Numbered from the stretch's first letter, positions 1 through 11,204 are shown. The stretch: DNA of 64,000 bases from Eublepharis macularius (GCF_028583425.1 NC_072807.1:32307001-32371000), one strand, 5' to 3'. The notes: generated from the sequence alone by a model not told the origin. Translations and numbers: made by a program.

Positions 1-866
1 TTCTGCTTACTCAGCATTGCATTCTTCCTGAAGTTCTGGGTGGGCAAGGGCCACTAGTGAATCAGCATCCTGTGGTTTATCTACTAGGTCGTTTCCAAAT
101 CTTTGTTGTGTCTCCAGGCTGTCTTTCCTGCCCTCCCTACGCCTCTGCCCAGAAATCAGTCAACGGCAAATGACTCAGATCTCAGCCGCCACATATGAAG
201 CACATTTCCCTCTCTTTCCCCTTAAGAACTGAATGTAGACTATTTCAGTCGCAATCAAGAAAGGACATAGCGGCTCCTATAAGTATCCAGCTGATGTGAA
301 TTCATGGCTTGGTGCCTAGAGAAATTGCCCAGCGGCCTGATATTGCCTATGCTCTTGAAAAACATTGCCGAGCCCCACTGGACAAAAGTCCAGCTAGTCC
401 AGCCACACTTCCTCCAGAACCATCCAAATTTCTCTAGCAAGCCCAGGCGCATAGCAAAAAGGCAACCCTGCTTTTGCGCCCCGGCCACTGGCATCCAGAG
501 ATATCCTGCCTTTGATCATGGACGTTCCATTTAGTCATCACACTAATAGCTACCTAAGGAATGTCATGGTGCCTGAAATGGAAAAGTCAAATGTTAACTC
601 TGCCCACTAATTAGTCTAACACAGATTTAGCACCATTAACCAGGTGGTTTTATAGCTTCCTTGGTCTCTAAAGGTATGAAACTGGAGGGGGGAAAACCCC
701 GTAATATACTTTAGTGAGGAGTTTTGCTATCACATTAATGATTAACAGATTTCTAGCAGCATAATCTCTGCTAGGCTAAGTGTCTTTTTCACCAAGTATT
801 TCATGATAGTTATGAATGCTTTTATTACAAACATAAAGGTGGAGGGGGCATGAAAGAGACTCCTTG
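1..866. other. Intergenic sequence, nothing recognised
   Basis: No coding exon, RNA gene or familiar repeat was recognised. The short open frames here lack any domain or compositional sign of coding. The AT-rich stretch around 540-840 may be unique sequence. Confidence 0.4.
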
Positions 867-874
867 GTAGGCTT

Positions 875-1351
875 CAGGGGTCATTTCATAGAAAAGGAGC
901 TGCAGGAACTCATTAGCATAACTCATTAGCACAACTATTAGCATACACCACACCCCTTGCCACCACTGGAAGTGTCATTCACACAACTGATTTGCATATG
1001 CCACACCCCCTGACATCACCTATTCTGGTTGTTTTGGACCCAATCCTGGCCATTCAGGGCCGAAATTGGGCCCAAAATGGCAAAAAGGGGCTGGAAATTG
1101 CCGAAAAGGGGCCCAAAATGGCCAGAATCGGGCTGCTGCTGAGCGGGAGAGTGATCCATCACCCATCAGAGGCCAGATCCTGGACATTTTGGGACCAATC
1201 CTGGCTGTTTTAGGCCCAATCCTGGACATTTTGGGCCAAATCCAGGCCAAAATGGGCCCAAAATCAGGTGGGCGGGGGCACTTGACATGTGACCTCTTTG
1301 GAGAACTACCGGAACTGCGTTCCTGCGCATTCCCCCTCAAAATGAGCCCTG
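875..1351 (-). mobile_element. hAT-like non-autonomous element (MITE), copy 1
   Basis: The left end reads CAGGGGTCATTTC and the right end AAAATGAGCCCTG, an imperfect terminal inverted repeat of about 13 bp with the CAGGG start typical of hAT transposons. The 8-bp flanks (867-874 and 1352-1359) are near matches. The interior is rich in GGGCCCAAAATGGCC-like segments and has no transposase frame. The element at 10016-10436 is the same family in the opposite orientation. The strand given is relative to that copy and is arbitrary. Confidence 0.7.
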
Positions 1352-1424
1352 GTAGGGCTTAAACTTAGGTTTAAGGAGTCATTACAGGAGATCTGGGGCT
1401 AGAGCCATAGGGGTTTGGGCAGAC

Positions 1425-1610
1425 CTCAGCAGAGTGTCATGCCATATTTGTACCCTCCAGAGCATCCATTTTTCTCCAAGGGAGCTGATCTTTGTAGTCT
1501 GGAGATCAGTTGTGATTCCAGGAAATCTCTAGGCCCTACCTGGAGATTGACAAACCTTGATGTCTTTTCCATAATGGATTTGCAGGGCTGCCCTATTGGA
1601 ATGTAGATTT
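1425..1610 (-). repeat. Interspersed repeat of the 'gggttgccaacctcc' family, antisense
   Basis: The stretch has paired 'ggagatcag' and 'ctccag' motifs and a reversed 'caacc' end like the copies at 41928-41998 and 42470-42660. It is diverged. The family name is unknown to me; assignment rests on similarity between copies in this window. Confidence 0.45.
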
Positions 1611-2120
1611 TAGCAAAGTAGTGAAGGAACCCTACAGCAGGTGTTGATATAAAGCCTCCTTGGGAGTTTTGCTGCTCCGGTGGTGAAAGGTAATCTGGCC
1701 AATGAGAGCCCCAGAAAGGAAGAATCCTGGTGTGATCATTTCAGTGGGGATTGAATCACATGTAGAAGAAAGTATCAAGCGGACAGTCTCTTTGTCTGCT
1801 GAGGGGATTTCCTGCTTATTTTTGACATCCGGTCTCTCCTTCTGAGCCGGAATGGTCACATTGTATTCTGGCTATGATTGGGCAGCCGTACTTTTCTTGC
1901 TCTCCCTCTCCCCTCCAAATAGAAACAACTGATTCTCTGAAAGATTTTTGGGGTAGTGAAGGATTAATAAAAGATGCCGCAAATGTGGGAGAGTGTCTGA
2001 GTCCGACGAGACACTGGCCTACGATGACCCTGCAGTGCAGGCCAGTGCTAGTCAATGTATTGTCGGCTCTTGCAGGCTGAGGGCAGAGAGGCTTATGGAA
2101 GCCCTGCAGTGTAATCCAAT
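1611..2120. other. Intergenic sequence, nothing recognised
   Basis: No exon, RNA gene or clear repeat is visible. The overlapping short frames on both strands look like chance. Confidence 0.35.
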
Positions 2121-2179
2121 CCTATTTGAGTTATTGTAGGCCACTCAGGCTGGAGAGAAAGTGGCTCACAAGAATGCTG

Positions 2180-2480
2180 CAATATTGATCCGGGCCCAAA
2201 CGGGCCCCAAATGGCCATTTTGGGCTCATTTCCGCTGGGATTGGGGCCGGAACGGCCGGGATTGGGTTGGTGCCGGGTGAGGGAACCCTCTCCTGTCTGG
2301 TACTGACCTGGTCCGGGCTGTTTTGGCCCTGATCTGGGCCCAAATGGGCCCCAAATGGCCTAAACGGGCTCCAAATGGCCCAAAATGGCCATTTGGGGCC
2401 CGTTTGGGCCCGGATCAGGGCCAAAACCACCAGGATTGGGTTGGTGATTGGTGGGGGACCCCTCCCCTGCCCTGCCCCGA
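2180..2480. repeat. GGGCCC/AAATGGCC-rich internal repeat block
   Basis: Alternating GGGCCCAAA and CCAAATGGCC segments repeat irregularly and resemble the inside of the hAT-like elements at 875-1351 and 10016-10436. I could not find the element termini here, so it may be an internal remnant or a related family. Confidence 0.5.
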
Positions 2481-2659
2481 CCCAATCTGGGCAACAAAGC
2501 CAAAAAATAATACAGAAATAGAACATAAAATGGCACGTAACTATCTGGTAGGAGCATATTTACAGTAACAAGCAGTACACACTAGTATAGCCTACAGTAA
2601 TAAATAACAGAAAAGATAACAAAAAGTCAAGATCTAAGATGTGACGTTCATCGTCTCTA

Positions 2660-2945
2660 GGAGAAACATACAATAGCTATTGCAGTACTGATAGGGGTGC
2701 TGGGTGCGATTCCAAAAGGGCTCACTAAATACCTAGGCAATATTGGCATAGACAGAATAACAATTGGACAGTTGCAAATAGCTGCACAACTTGGAACGTG
2801 CCACATACTAAGGCGATACCTTGATGATTCTTGGATAAAATCCGAGTTGGTGAAGAACCAAAATATTCCAACCCAAACCTCTGGTGGTCTGTGGAAAATA
2901 GATGTGACGTTGGTAACAGTTTTCGATGTGTCGCCATCTTGGTCT
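2660..2945 (+). pseudogene. LINE ORF2 C-terminal fragment, copy 1
   Basis: The + strand encodes a stretch with a Leu-Gly-Ala-Ile-Pro-Lys-Gly-Leu motif, then a segment ending LGTCHILRRYL. This resembles the end of non-LTR retrotransposon reverse transcriptases (the LGTA-ILRK-L type tail). Pieces of the same sequence recur at 3060-3150 and 3300-3590, so the element is fragmented and partly duplicated. The clade is not assigned. It is a dead copy: no full ORF is present. Confidence 0.5.
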
Positions 2946-2947
2946 GC

Positions 2948-3040
2948 ACTCTAGAACAGCAGGATTTGAGTCCAGTGGCACTTCAGAAACCAACAAGATT
3001 TCCTGAGTATGAGTTTTGGAGTCTGAGCTCCCTTGCTTAG
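2948..3040 (+). repeat. Foldback family B fragment
   Basis: The order 'gatttgagtccagtggcac', 'accaacaagatttcctgag', then 'gagtctgagctccctt' matches the B-family arm seen at 9885-9985 and 20800-20990. Only one arm is present. Confidence 0.6.
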
Positions 3041-3059
3041 ATCACAATGATAATGACGA

Positions 3060-3150
3060 TGATAAAGGATAACAATTGTACAGTTGCAAACAGCCACACA
3101 ACCTGGCACATGCCACATACTAAAACGATATCTCATTGACTCAATGATAT
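3060..3150 (+). pseudogene. LINE fragment, copy 2
   Basis: The sequence repeats the 'acaattgtacagttgcaaa' to 'gccacatactaaaacgata' block of the LINE fragment at 2755-2815. It is short and non-coding. Confidence 0.45.
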
Positions 3151-3161
3151 CTCATTGACTC

Positions 3162-3287
3162 TCATCTGACGAAGAGAGCTGTGGCTCTCGATAGCTTACG
3201 CTACAATTAAAGTTGGTTAGTCTTAAAGGTGCTGCTGGACTCTTTACTATTTTCCTACTACAGACTAACACAGCTAACTTCTCTGGA
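3162..3287 (-). mobile_element. Foldback family A, single arm, with target duplication
   Basis: One arm of family A runs from the 'tctgacgaagagagctgtgg' core through 'ctacaattaaagttggtta' to 'aacacagctaacttctctgga'. A perfect 10-bp direct repeat, tcattgactc, lies at 3152-3161 and 3288-3297, marking the insertion. This copy lacks the second arm. Confidence 0.75.
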
Positions 3288-3299
3288 TCATTGACTCCT

Positions 3300-3590
3300 G
3301 GATTCTAGGATAAAATCTGAGTGGGTGAGGGTCCAAAAATTCCAGCTCAGATACCTGGTGGACTGTGGAAAATAGAGATGTTAACAACAACAACAGATAA
3401 CGATTGGACAGTTGCCAACAAGTTAATAGTTGGACAGTTGCAAAGAGTCGCTGTATTTGGAACATGCCACATATTAAGATACCGCACTGACTCCAAGATT
3501 CTTGGATAAAATCCGCGTTGGTGATGGTCCAAAAATTTAAATCCTGCCCAAACATCTGGTGGCCTGGGATAACAAACAATAACAATATCA
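3300..3590 (+). pseudogene. LINE fragment, copy 3
   Basis: Two partial repeats of the 2820-2900 sequence occur here ('ggataaaatc', 'ggtggactgtgg', 'ttggacagttgcaaagag', 'gccacatattaag'). Together with copies 1 and 2 this suggests local duplication or repeated insertion of one LINE 3' region. Confidence 0.45.
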
Positions 3591-3599
3591 TCACCCCTA

Positions 3600-4090
3600 C
3601 AGGATATTGGTGAGATCCCCTTTTTGGCATGTCTTCGTGCAAAGCAGGGGAGCAGAAGGGAGGCAGAGCCCACCGTGCTTGGGCGCTCTTTGGGGTCCCC
3701 ACCCGCTCCAGCGCGCCCCTGGAGAAGTTCCCGCGGGCCACGTTGCGCGGCGGCCGTGCCGCGGAGAGACCGCGGGGCACTCCCCTCTCGCTCCGGCCCA
3801 CCGGAAGCCAAGGGGCCGGCGTGGCCTTCCCCCGCTGCGGGCTCCCTCCAGCCTCTTCCTTTCCTCGGCTCAGGGGCGGGGGGTCGCCCGGGAGCGGGGC
3901 GAGACGCGGCTCTGCGCCCGGCGGGAAGGGCGATCTGCAGGCGCCGCGGCCGCGCTCCCCAGGCGCAGGACTCCCGGCTCCCGCGGCGCTCCCGGGCAGG
4001 GTAAGCGCTCCCTTTGGCGTGCGTCTGAACGGGAGGGCGGGGGCCAGCCCGGCCACGCTTGGGGTGGGGATCAAGAACTCGAGTGGCAGC
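3600..4090 (+). promoter_or_regulatory. CD276: CpG island, probable CD276 promoter and 5' untranslated exon 1
   Basis: This block is strikingly rich in G, C and CpG compared with its AT-rich surroundings and has a GC box (ggggcgggggg) at about 3872-3882. A strong splice donor, GGGCAGG followed by gtaagcg, lies at 4000/4001. That suits an untranslated first exon spliced about 11.5 kb downstream to the signal-peptide exon at 15531. A CpG-island promoter with a non-coding first exon and a long first intron is what mammalian CD276 genes show. The transcription start cannot be placed from sequence alone. The long open frames across this block are GC artefacts. An unrelated + strand transcript is possible but less simple. 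Confidence 0.55.
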
Positions 4091-4267
4091 TTGGGCTTCC
4101 TCCTCCCTTGCAGCTCACTGCCCGCTAGAACTTGCCTCTCGGCGGCCCTGCCTTACGCACCAGCATGCCCCAGCCTTTCTCTTTGGAAGCAGGATTTGCG
4201 TCCACTGGAAATTAGAGACCAGCAAGAGTTTCTGGGGTTTCCAGGGGCAAAGCTCCCTTCTTCAGAC

Positions 4268-4455
4268 AGATCCAGAGGAGTTAGCCGTGTTAGTCTGTAG
4301 TTGCAAACTGGTAAAGAGTCCAGTAGCATCTTTAAGACTAACCAACTTTGTTGCAGCATCAGCTTTCGAGAACTACAGCTCTCTTCGTCTGATGAAGAGA
4401 GCTGTAGTTCTCAAAAGCTTATGCTACAACAAAGTTGGTTAGTCTTAAAGGTGCT
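4268..4455 (+). mobile_element. Foldback family A, two-arm copy
   Basis: The element starts at 'gatccagaggagttagccgt', runs through an arm to the centre 'tcttcgtctgatgaagag' near 4395, and returns as the reverse complement to 'cttaaaggtgct'. The arms share copy-specific variants: ttGttg pairs with caaCaa, and aActac pairs with gtaGtt. The right end is truncated and no clear target duplication was found. Confidence 0.75.
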
Positions 4456-5270
4456 TCTTCAGGTAGATCCCAATGACACATCTGGCATTCCAGTTACCAA
4501 AGTGTTCCCAAACTTCTCTCTAAGGTGCCACTGGACCCAAATCCTGCAGTTCCAATGCAGACCAACACGGCCCATAACTGACTGAATGTAGAGTAGGTGC
4601 CACTTCGTTGAGAGGCTCCACTGTGCAGCTCATATGTGTTCCCTTCCTGTATGATATGTCCATTAAAAGTGGGTTTCTATGCCTTCTCTACGCATCTCTT
4701 GGAACCCAAGGAAGCCCTAGACCCTCCACTTTATTTGAATAGGTCTTATTTTAAAAGTTGGCTGGTTAGCCACTGTGGCTCAATGACTTTGTCCATTTCA
4801 GTTTTTTGTTGACCTCCTCTCCGACTTCACTTCTCTCTTTAAGTTCTTTTAGATGCTTTTTATGGAACAGTGAGGTCCAAATCAATTGTTTGGGGGCATC
4901 TTAAAACAGAATGAAGCGGCTGGCTGTTTTTCCTCTTTTAAATCCAGTACCTCTTTGTTTGCCCTGTGTGTGTTCCTTGACACTTAGCTCAAAGGTGTGC
5001 TATCTGACTTAATAGACAACTATTGTTTCCAGTATATGGGAAAATAACATTTCTCTGGGGCCAGACTCCTACACATGAGCCCTGGTAGGGGAGAAAGGCA
5101 AACATATGACATTCAAGTGCTTTTTCCTCTGTGTGTGCTTTTAGCAGTGGGGTGGGGAAACGGCGTGTATGTGTTTTTGTGTGAGAGAAAGAGACAGAGA
5201 AGAAGGCTGTGGGTGGCTCCCAGCTACTTTTTATATCCAAATGACACATCTAGTATTCCAGTCATCAGAC
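4456..5270. other. CD276 intron 1, nothing recognised
   Basis: The stretch is AT-rich with several T-rich runs. No exon, RNA gene or clear repeat was recognised. It may hold old LINE remnants. Confidence 0.35.
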
Positions 5271-5274
5271 TCCA

Positions 5275-5850
5275 GCATTAGTTTGGTCCTCCATGTGTCT
5301 GGCGTGGGAAACTAGGGTTCATCTTCGTTCTTCTGTGCCTCCACACATGGGACTGCGCAGGCGCAGGCCAGCCGCCGGAGAATTTTCTAGAGCTTCCAAG
5401 GCTCCGAAGGGGCCGTTTGTCGCGCGCCTCAGCGACCGTCTTCCCGCCCAAACGGTCACGTGATCCTACAGCGACCAACGGCCCCTTCCCTCAGTTCTCC
5501 TTTGCCGCCGCTTGACCAACACACCTCAGCCATAACACCTTAAAAACACCAATATCCGTTACAGCCATCACAGTATTGTGCATTGGAGTTCACAGCGGGG
5601 TAGGAGGGAGGGTTGTGTGTCAGCACAGAAGAACTCGATGAACATAAGTTACAGGTATGTTAACCCTGTTTTACCCCACCTAGAACCAACTACAATGGAC
5701 GTGATCTGTTCTTTTGTCTTCTTTCCTAGGATCGGGTCTGTTTTCTCCTTCTCTTTCTCTGTATTGGATGGATAATCAAGTACGGCTTCTTACAAATACA
5801 CCTCGTACGAGGAAGTGCTTTCTGTTGTCTGAATTCCGGGTTAGCAAGTT
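5275..5850 (+). repeat. GC-rich interspersed element, possibly a solo LTR
   Basis: A CpG-rich core (5341-5520: gcgcaggcgcag, cacgtgatc, multiple cgcg) is followed by 'agaagaactcgatgaacata' and 'gttacaggtatgttaacc'. I associate this arrangement with reptile LTR-type repeats, but I cannot define termini or a target duplication. The alternative is a second CpG-rich regulatory block in intron 1. Confidence 0.3.
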
Positions 5851-7380
5851 AAATCTTTTGTTTGTAAGTCTCCAGCCCAGGCAACTGGTTAATATCTCAT
5901 TTTTCCTCCAATGTCTTCTATTGCTACCTCTATGGAACTGACTTCTTCAGATGCTTTTCCTAAAAAATGTGCCTCAGACACATTTGTCAAGCATCTGTCT
6001 GTGGCAACGACTGATGTAAAGGGCTTGTGTAGCTTCCCTGCAATTTCTGTATCCCTCATTACTTGAGGCATGCCTTTATTTATTAAGAAAATTTTTATTG
6101 CGTTAACCCAAACTTGCCTCCCTCCCAGGGTAGAGATGTTCTGATGGCTTAACAGAGGCAAGACAGGCAAAAAGAATGACAGATTCACAAAGTGGGATGT
6201 TGACTTGTGGAATTCACTATTGTGAGATGCAGAGATGGCGGTTGGCTTAAATGGATATAAAAGGGGCTTGGACATATATATGGGGGAATATATATGACAG
6301 TCCAATTACATGTACAGCTGCTGGTTAAAATAACCTAGAACGCATCCAATAATTATCACAACCAAGGTCTGTAAGAATGCTTAGAAGTAATAAAAACCAC
6401 AAAGACTTGCATAAATATTGTATAAATACAAACGTTATACATGCGTTTGTGTTGGCACAAACATTAAGAAGTAGGAACAACCAAAATGTATGGGGGCTGG
6501 ACTTAAGGCAACATCTGAAGTAGATTCTTAAAGACTGTGTGCCATAAAAACTCTAGGAATGTATTTTTTGGCCACTAAAAAGATACCAAAAGCTTGCTAA
6601 ACATTGTCCCAGAATTAACTGCCATCCAGAGGTAGATGCAGACACGCGCGCTTTGTATCGTTCTGCCTGATTTGGAGTAACTTCCTAAGGTTCATAAGGT
6701 ATGACTTGAATTACAAAACCTCCCGAGTTGTTGAGTCATTTGTCGACAGTGGGAAGAAAGGATGCTAGAAGCCTGCCCGTCTCTTTTAGGAAGGAAAGAA
6801 AAAAGAGACTTCCTTCCATTCTGTATGTGGCTGTGTAAGGAGAAAGGCCACTACAGACAAAGGGACAGAGGAGGGAGAGGAGGAGGGGCAAAGTCAATGT
6901 GCCAGGGATTCAGCATTCGACATTTTTCGGTGGGCCTTGGAGTTTGTATACAGGATTGCTCACCGAAGGTCCCAGGCTGAAACCGCAGCATCTCTGGTGT
7001 TAAATGGGGAGCCCGTTTACACCAGAGCAGCTGCTTTCTGTTTGGAAGGTCCCAAATTCAGTCCTCGTTCTCTGGATGGGTGGCAAGCCGAGAAAGGGCC
7101 TTCTTGGTTGACGCACCAAAATGGCAGAATTCCCTCCCCACGAAGATTCGTCTGCCCGCATTGATCATTGTCTTCTGCTAGCAGGTGAAAGCTTCCCTTC
7201 CTAGTCTGGAATCCCCTTACTGACCCTGCTCCTTTTTTCTGTTTTAATTTCTGGTTATATATACACACACACATACTTTTAAAATTAATTTTTAATGTAT
7301 TTTTAATTGTTCACCACCATGACAGCCCTGATCGGTCAGAAAGTCGGGATATGATTGTTGGAAATAAAATACATAACTCT
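5851..7380. other. CD276 intron 1, nothing recognised
   Basis: Mixed AT-rich sequence with no recognised exon or RNA gene. The region 6080-6330 may be old repeat. Short open frames are not supported as genes. Confidence 0.35.
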
Positions 7381-7394
7381 TCAAGTACCAGGAT

Positions 7395-7602
7395 CACGTA
7401 GCAGGTGATTGAAAGGCCTCTGCCAGAGACCATGCTGAAGTTTCCAGGTTCAAGCCCCGACATTTCCAGTTCAAAAGGCAGTAGGTGATGAGAGAGATCT
7501 CTTAAGACCCTGGATAGCTGCTGCCGGTCAGAGTGAACAATACCGACCTTGGTAGAGGAGGAGTCTGACTCAGCAGAAAGCAGCTTCCCATGAATGTGTG
7601 TT
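7395..7602 (+). mobile_element. tRNA-derived SINE, family M, diverged
   Basis: A degenerate tRNA-like B box ('ggttcaagcccc') is followed by the family body: 'gcagtaggtgatg', 'gacc..gg..agctgctgccggtc', 'agtctgactcagcagaaagcagcttc'. The same body occurs intact at 18360-18585 and in antisense at several other sites in the window. Confidence 0.75.
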
Positions 7603-7654
7603 AAGATCTTGGGTAGCAACTTCTGGAGACGTAAGAATTGGGTCTGGGAGAACA

Positions 7655-7818
7655 TTAAAGACCAACGAGATGTCCAGGGTATGAGGTTTCGAGAGCCAGA
7701 ACTGCCTTCGCCGGATACCTCTGGAAAAGACTGTTGACACCTGCTGCCGGTCAGAGTCGGGAATTCTGAGCCAAAGGAGCCCGTCGTCCGATTCAGTACG
7801 CGGCAGCTGCATGTGTTT
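7655..7818 (+). repeat. B-family fragment joined to a SINE-M tail
   Basis: The sequence 'aaagaccaacgagatgtcca' with 'gggtatgaggtttcgagag' is a B-family arm (7655-7725). It is directly followed by the 3' part of SINE-M (7733-7818, 'cacctgctgccggtcagag' to 'cggcagctgcatgtg'). Confidence 0.55.
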
Positions 7819-7819
7819 T

Positions 7820-9765
7820 TGACATTTCCGCACAGCAGATATCATTTTATTAGGGCTTGGGGAGGTAATAGTATTGAAGAGGTGGCCCGCGCCCATCATA
7901 AACCCATAAATTATGGCACGTTTGCAGTTGTTGAGTGGTTCTGGGGCGTGTTGGTTAGGCCCTGACCTACAGCAGCCTGAGCACAGCCGTTTCTGCCCCT
8001 CCCCCCGTTGTCGTCTTGCTCTCCCAAAGCAAAATCAATGGATCTGTTATTTAATCCAATAAACAATGCCCCTGCTGATTTCCCGTGCAGGGTTTCGAGT
8101 GCAAAAATCAATCAATCTCTTGCTTGTGGCTTGAGTTGGGGAGGGGGATCTTGAGTTATTTTGATCTTTCTGCTATCCATGTAGATGCAAAGCGCAGGTG
8201 CCTGACTGGTTGGAAGGGCCTGTGGATCCATGGACTGATGGTACAAGCAGTTTACTGTCTATTGACTTATTAAACATCAGCTAATTTGTGCTGAGCTGGA
8301 ATGATAAGAATCAATGACAGAAGCAGCTTGGAAGGGCCAATTGGCAGGCATAGAGAAGTTGATGATTAACTGTATGTGCAACCTGATTCCTGCCTACAGG
8401 CTATAAGGAGGGTTCCTGATATTCTTCATTTGGACAGGAATTGGCAAAAATAGCTGAATGGTCTCTGTGTGTGCACCACGCGCATGCATGCGTGGGCAGG
8501 TTCGTATGGGATTGGGATCGATCTTGCTTCTTCCAATCTTCGCACGTCAAACTCGCTCATCTGATCTGAGCTGCACATGTGTGTGCTGTTATGCACAGTA
8601 TGGAATTCTGCAAAAATGTAAGGTCCCTGACTGGCATGAAGAAAATCTGCTTGCAGGCAGATCATGTGTGCAATCTGGAGCAAAATTCACAATTCCCAGC
8701 CGCATACAGAGCACGTGGACATACAGTTCATGTGTGTAGGTAGAGGGCAGAAGAGCCAGATGAGTACATGGAGTTTGTAGGGAGGGCCAGTGGACGTGAT
8801 TCTACCCCCTCTCTGCAGGCATCGACTTCCACTTCTTTTTTAGGTCGCTGAGACAAGGCTAATATTGCCCTGCCTTCTGGTATCGGTAGGTCAACTTAGT
8901 TCAGGCTGGTTTCAGGGTTCTTTCTCCTTGGGAAATTCAGCCACGGCCTCTGTAAGTGTTCCAGGGAAAGACTAGTACAATTCTTTCTTGGGATACCTAT
9001 GTGGGTTTTTGTTGTTGTGGTGCAGGCAGGACTGACCAAATCCATTTTGCAGTGTACTCTCTGCCCAACCCCCAACTCAGTTGCTGTGTGCCCCAACTCT
9101 GTATTCAACTGCTGGGCAAATCAGGGTGGTTCAAGTGTACTTGTATAGACATGCTTTTAAAACTTTGCGTCTCGTCTCGGAGTTAGGCTGCATTATAATT
9201 TTACATAATTATGTAAATGTGTACCGAATTCCCCCTCCGCCCACCGTGATCAGTTCTGTGCAAGTTTTGTTATCCGTGCTGAGGCCTTCTGGCAACTGGC
9301 TGTTCTGTCTGTAGGGTGACATGTTAGAAACTGAGGTGATGACATCACGCCGATGGCGAGTATTTTAGACTTGACAATTACTGCGGTGCATTGGCAGAGA
9401 AAAGAGAAACCTGGGAAGAGAGGTCCATCGTGAGACTAAAAATATAAAGTGCACGGCTTTATAAATAGTTTCCTGGGTCTCTTAAAATAAATAGATTTGC
9501 CGTAGTGGGAACGGTAATTAGGCTGCTAAGAATGGGCAGGAAGACTGTAGGAAGAATTAAATGAGCGTTATAATTGTGTCTGCTTTGCCGAGCGGCTAAC
9601 AGATCTTACTGGGCTCCGAAGGAGTGGAATTGGATCGGACAGCTAGGCTAACTTCTTGCCTTCCGAAATGGACTCTTGGCTTAGCTGTTGGGTGCATTTT
9701 TAACCCTTCCCTTCCACCATGAAGCTGGGGTTGGCGTTAATCAATAAAATCAACCCACCTTTGAT
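7820..9765. other. CD276 intron 1, mostly unrecognised
   Basis: No exon or RNA gene was recognised. The part from about 9330 to 9660 is AT-rich and repeat-free by eye, with several TAAT/ATTA-type words, and is flagged in the findings as a possible conserved non-coding element. Confidence 0.35.
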
Positions 9766-9845
9766 TTTTATCCTTACAATAACCCTGCAAGGTAGATTAG
9801 GCAGCCGGAGAATGGCCGGCTCAAGGTCTCCCAGAGTCACTGGTT
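9766..9845 (-). mobile_element. tRNA-type SINE 3' fragment, antisense
   Basis: The order 'tatccttacaataaccctgc', 'aaggtagattaggc', 'ctcaaggtctcccagagtca' is the antisense of the SINE-N body seen at 15270-15510 and 44095-44230. Confidence 0.6.
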
Positions 9846-9880
9846 CTAGAAGTTTGTGTTGGGATAACTTTAGTTTAGGT

Positions 9881-9985
9881 GAGTAGTCGTGTTAGTCTGC
9901 AGTAGAACAGCAGGATTTGAGTCTAGTGGCACCTTAGGGACTAACAAGATTTTCCAAGCCAGATCTCCCTTCTTCAGACAAGAGT
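9881..9985 (+). repeat. Foldback family B, single arm
   Basis: The arm reads 'gtgttagtctgcagtagaac', 'gatttgagtctagtggcacc', 'actaacaagattttcc', 'agatctcccttcttcagaca'. The second arm is missing. Confidence 0.65.
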
Positions 9986-10015
9986 GATGACCTTGTTTGT
10001 GTTACACAGTGTAAG

Positions 10016-10436
10016 TAGGGCTCATTTTGAGGGGGAATGTGCAGGAATGCAGTTCCGGCACTTCCCCCAAAAGGTCACGACAGGTGGCCCCGCCCACCTG
10101 ACTCAGCCATTTTGGGCCCGTTTCTGCCTGGATCGGGCCTCTGACAGGTGGTGCATCACTCTCCTGCTCAGCAGCAGCCTAATCCTGACCTTTTGGGGCC
10201 CCTTTTTGGCCATTTTCAGCCCCTTCTTGCCATTTTGGGCCCAATTTTGGCCCTGAATGGCCAGGATTGGGTCCAAAACAGCCAGGATAGGTGATGTCGG
10301 GGTGTGTGGCATATGCAAATCAGTTATGATCATAACACTTCTGGTGATGGCAAGGGGTGTGGCATATGCTAATGAGTTATGCTAATAAGTTATGCTAATG
10401 AGTTCCTCCAGCTCTTTTCCTACGGAATGACCCCTG
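10016..10436 (+). mobile_element. hAT-like non-autonomous element (MITE), copy 2
   Basis: The ends TAGGGCTCATTTT and GGAATGACCCCTG are an imperfect terminal inverted repeat. A perfect 8-bp duplication, agtgtaag, flanks them (10008-10015 and 10437-10444). An 8-bp target duplication with a CAGGG-type end is the hAT signature. The interior matches the element at 875-1351 in reverse orientation and has no transposase. Repeated 'gctaatgagttatgctaata' units lie near the right end. Confidence 0.85.
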
Positions 10437-10445
10437 AGTGTAAGA

Positions 10446-10660
10446 CTGCACATGCATGAAGCTGCCTTATATTTAATCAGACTCTCGGTCCATCAATTCA
10501 GTCTTGTCTACTCAGACTGGCAGTGGCTGTTCAGGGTCTCTGGCAGAGGTCTTCCACGTCACCCGTTTCCCGGTCCTTTTAACTGGAGATGCTGAAGATT
10601 GAACCTGGGACCTTCTGCATGCCGGGCAGATGCTCTTCCACTGAGCCACAGCATCCTTGG
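10446..10660 (-). mobile_element. tRNA-derived SINE, family M, antisense
   Basis: Antisense order: 'catgaagctgccttatattt', 'ctggcagtggctgttcaggg', 'ccttttaactggagatgctg', 'attgaacctgggaccttctg', ending 'ctcttccactgagccacag'. The last two are the reversed B and A boxes of the tRNA-like head. This is a near full-length copy directly right of the hAT element. Confidence 0.85.
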
Positions 10661-11204
10661 AAGCCATGTGCTGTGAGAGCAAATTGTATAGTCGCTTGGT
10701 GGAGCAATGGCATCTGGACAGGTGTCTAGATCCAGCAGGTCCGAGCTCAGAGCAGGAAGGACTCAGACATTGTGGTTGAACAGTTCTAGATCAGAAGGAG
10801 AAGTCTGGTCTGCAGTGATCTCCCCCTTCCCACCGGGCAAAGGAACATTTTGGGCTCCCCTATCTTCTATTCTTAAGTGTGAGCAAAATGTCAGGGGAGA
10901 GGCCACGTTCGACACTGAGAACATCTGTTGACCCAGATAGCAGAGGTGGGTGATACACAGATCTGAACTGCGTTTTTATTTTTGCTAAAGTACAAGGAGG
11001 CAAACACGGGCTGTGACATTTCCCCGTCTCCAGATAGAGATGTAACCAGCATATGCACCGTTTAACCTGGAGCAGTAACTTGCCCTGCTGGAAACTGTCA
11101 AAAAATAGGCTTTTAAATATGTGACATGACAGCTCCCTTTGGAAGAACTTGGTTTTAGAGTAGGGAAATGTCTGCATTAAAGGAAAATCAATGATGGTTG
11201 GTGT

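Noticed and set aside
1020..1340. Reading frames rich in Gly-Pro-Lys/Trp-Ile motifs at 992-1362 and 2131-2568
   Set aside because: They are translations of the GGGCCCAAA/TGGCC repeats inside MITE sequence, open on both strands.
3629..4300. Long + strand open frame (223 aa) and several others over the CpG island
   Set aside because: High GC content removes stop codons in all frames. Composition is Arg/Pro/Gly/Ala-rich on both strands, no domain is visible, and a splice donor interrupts it.
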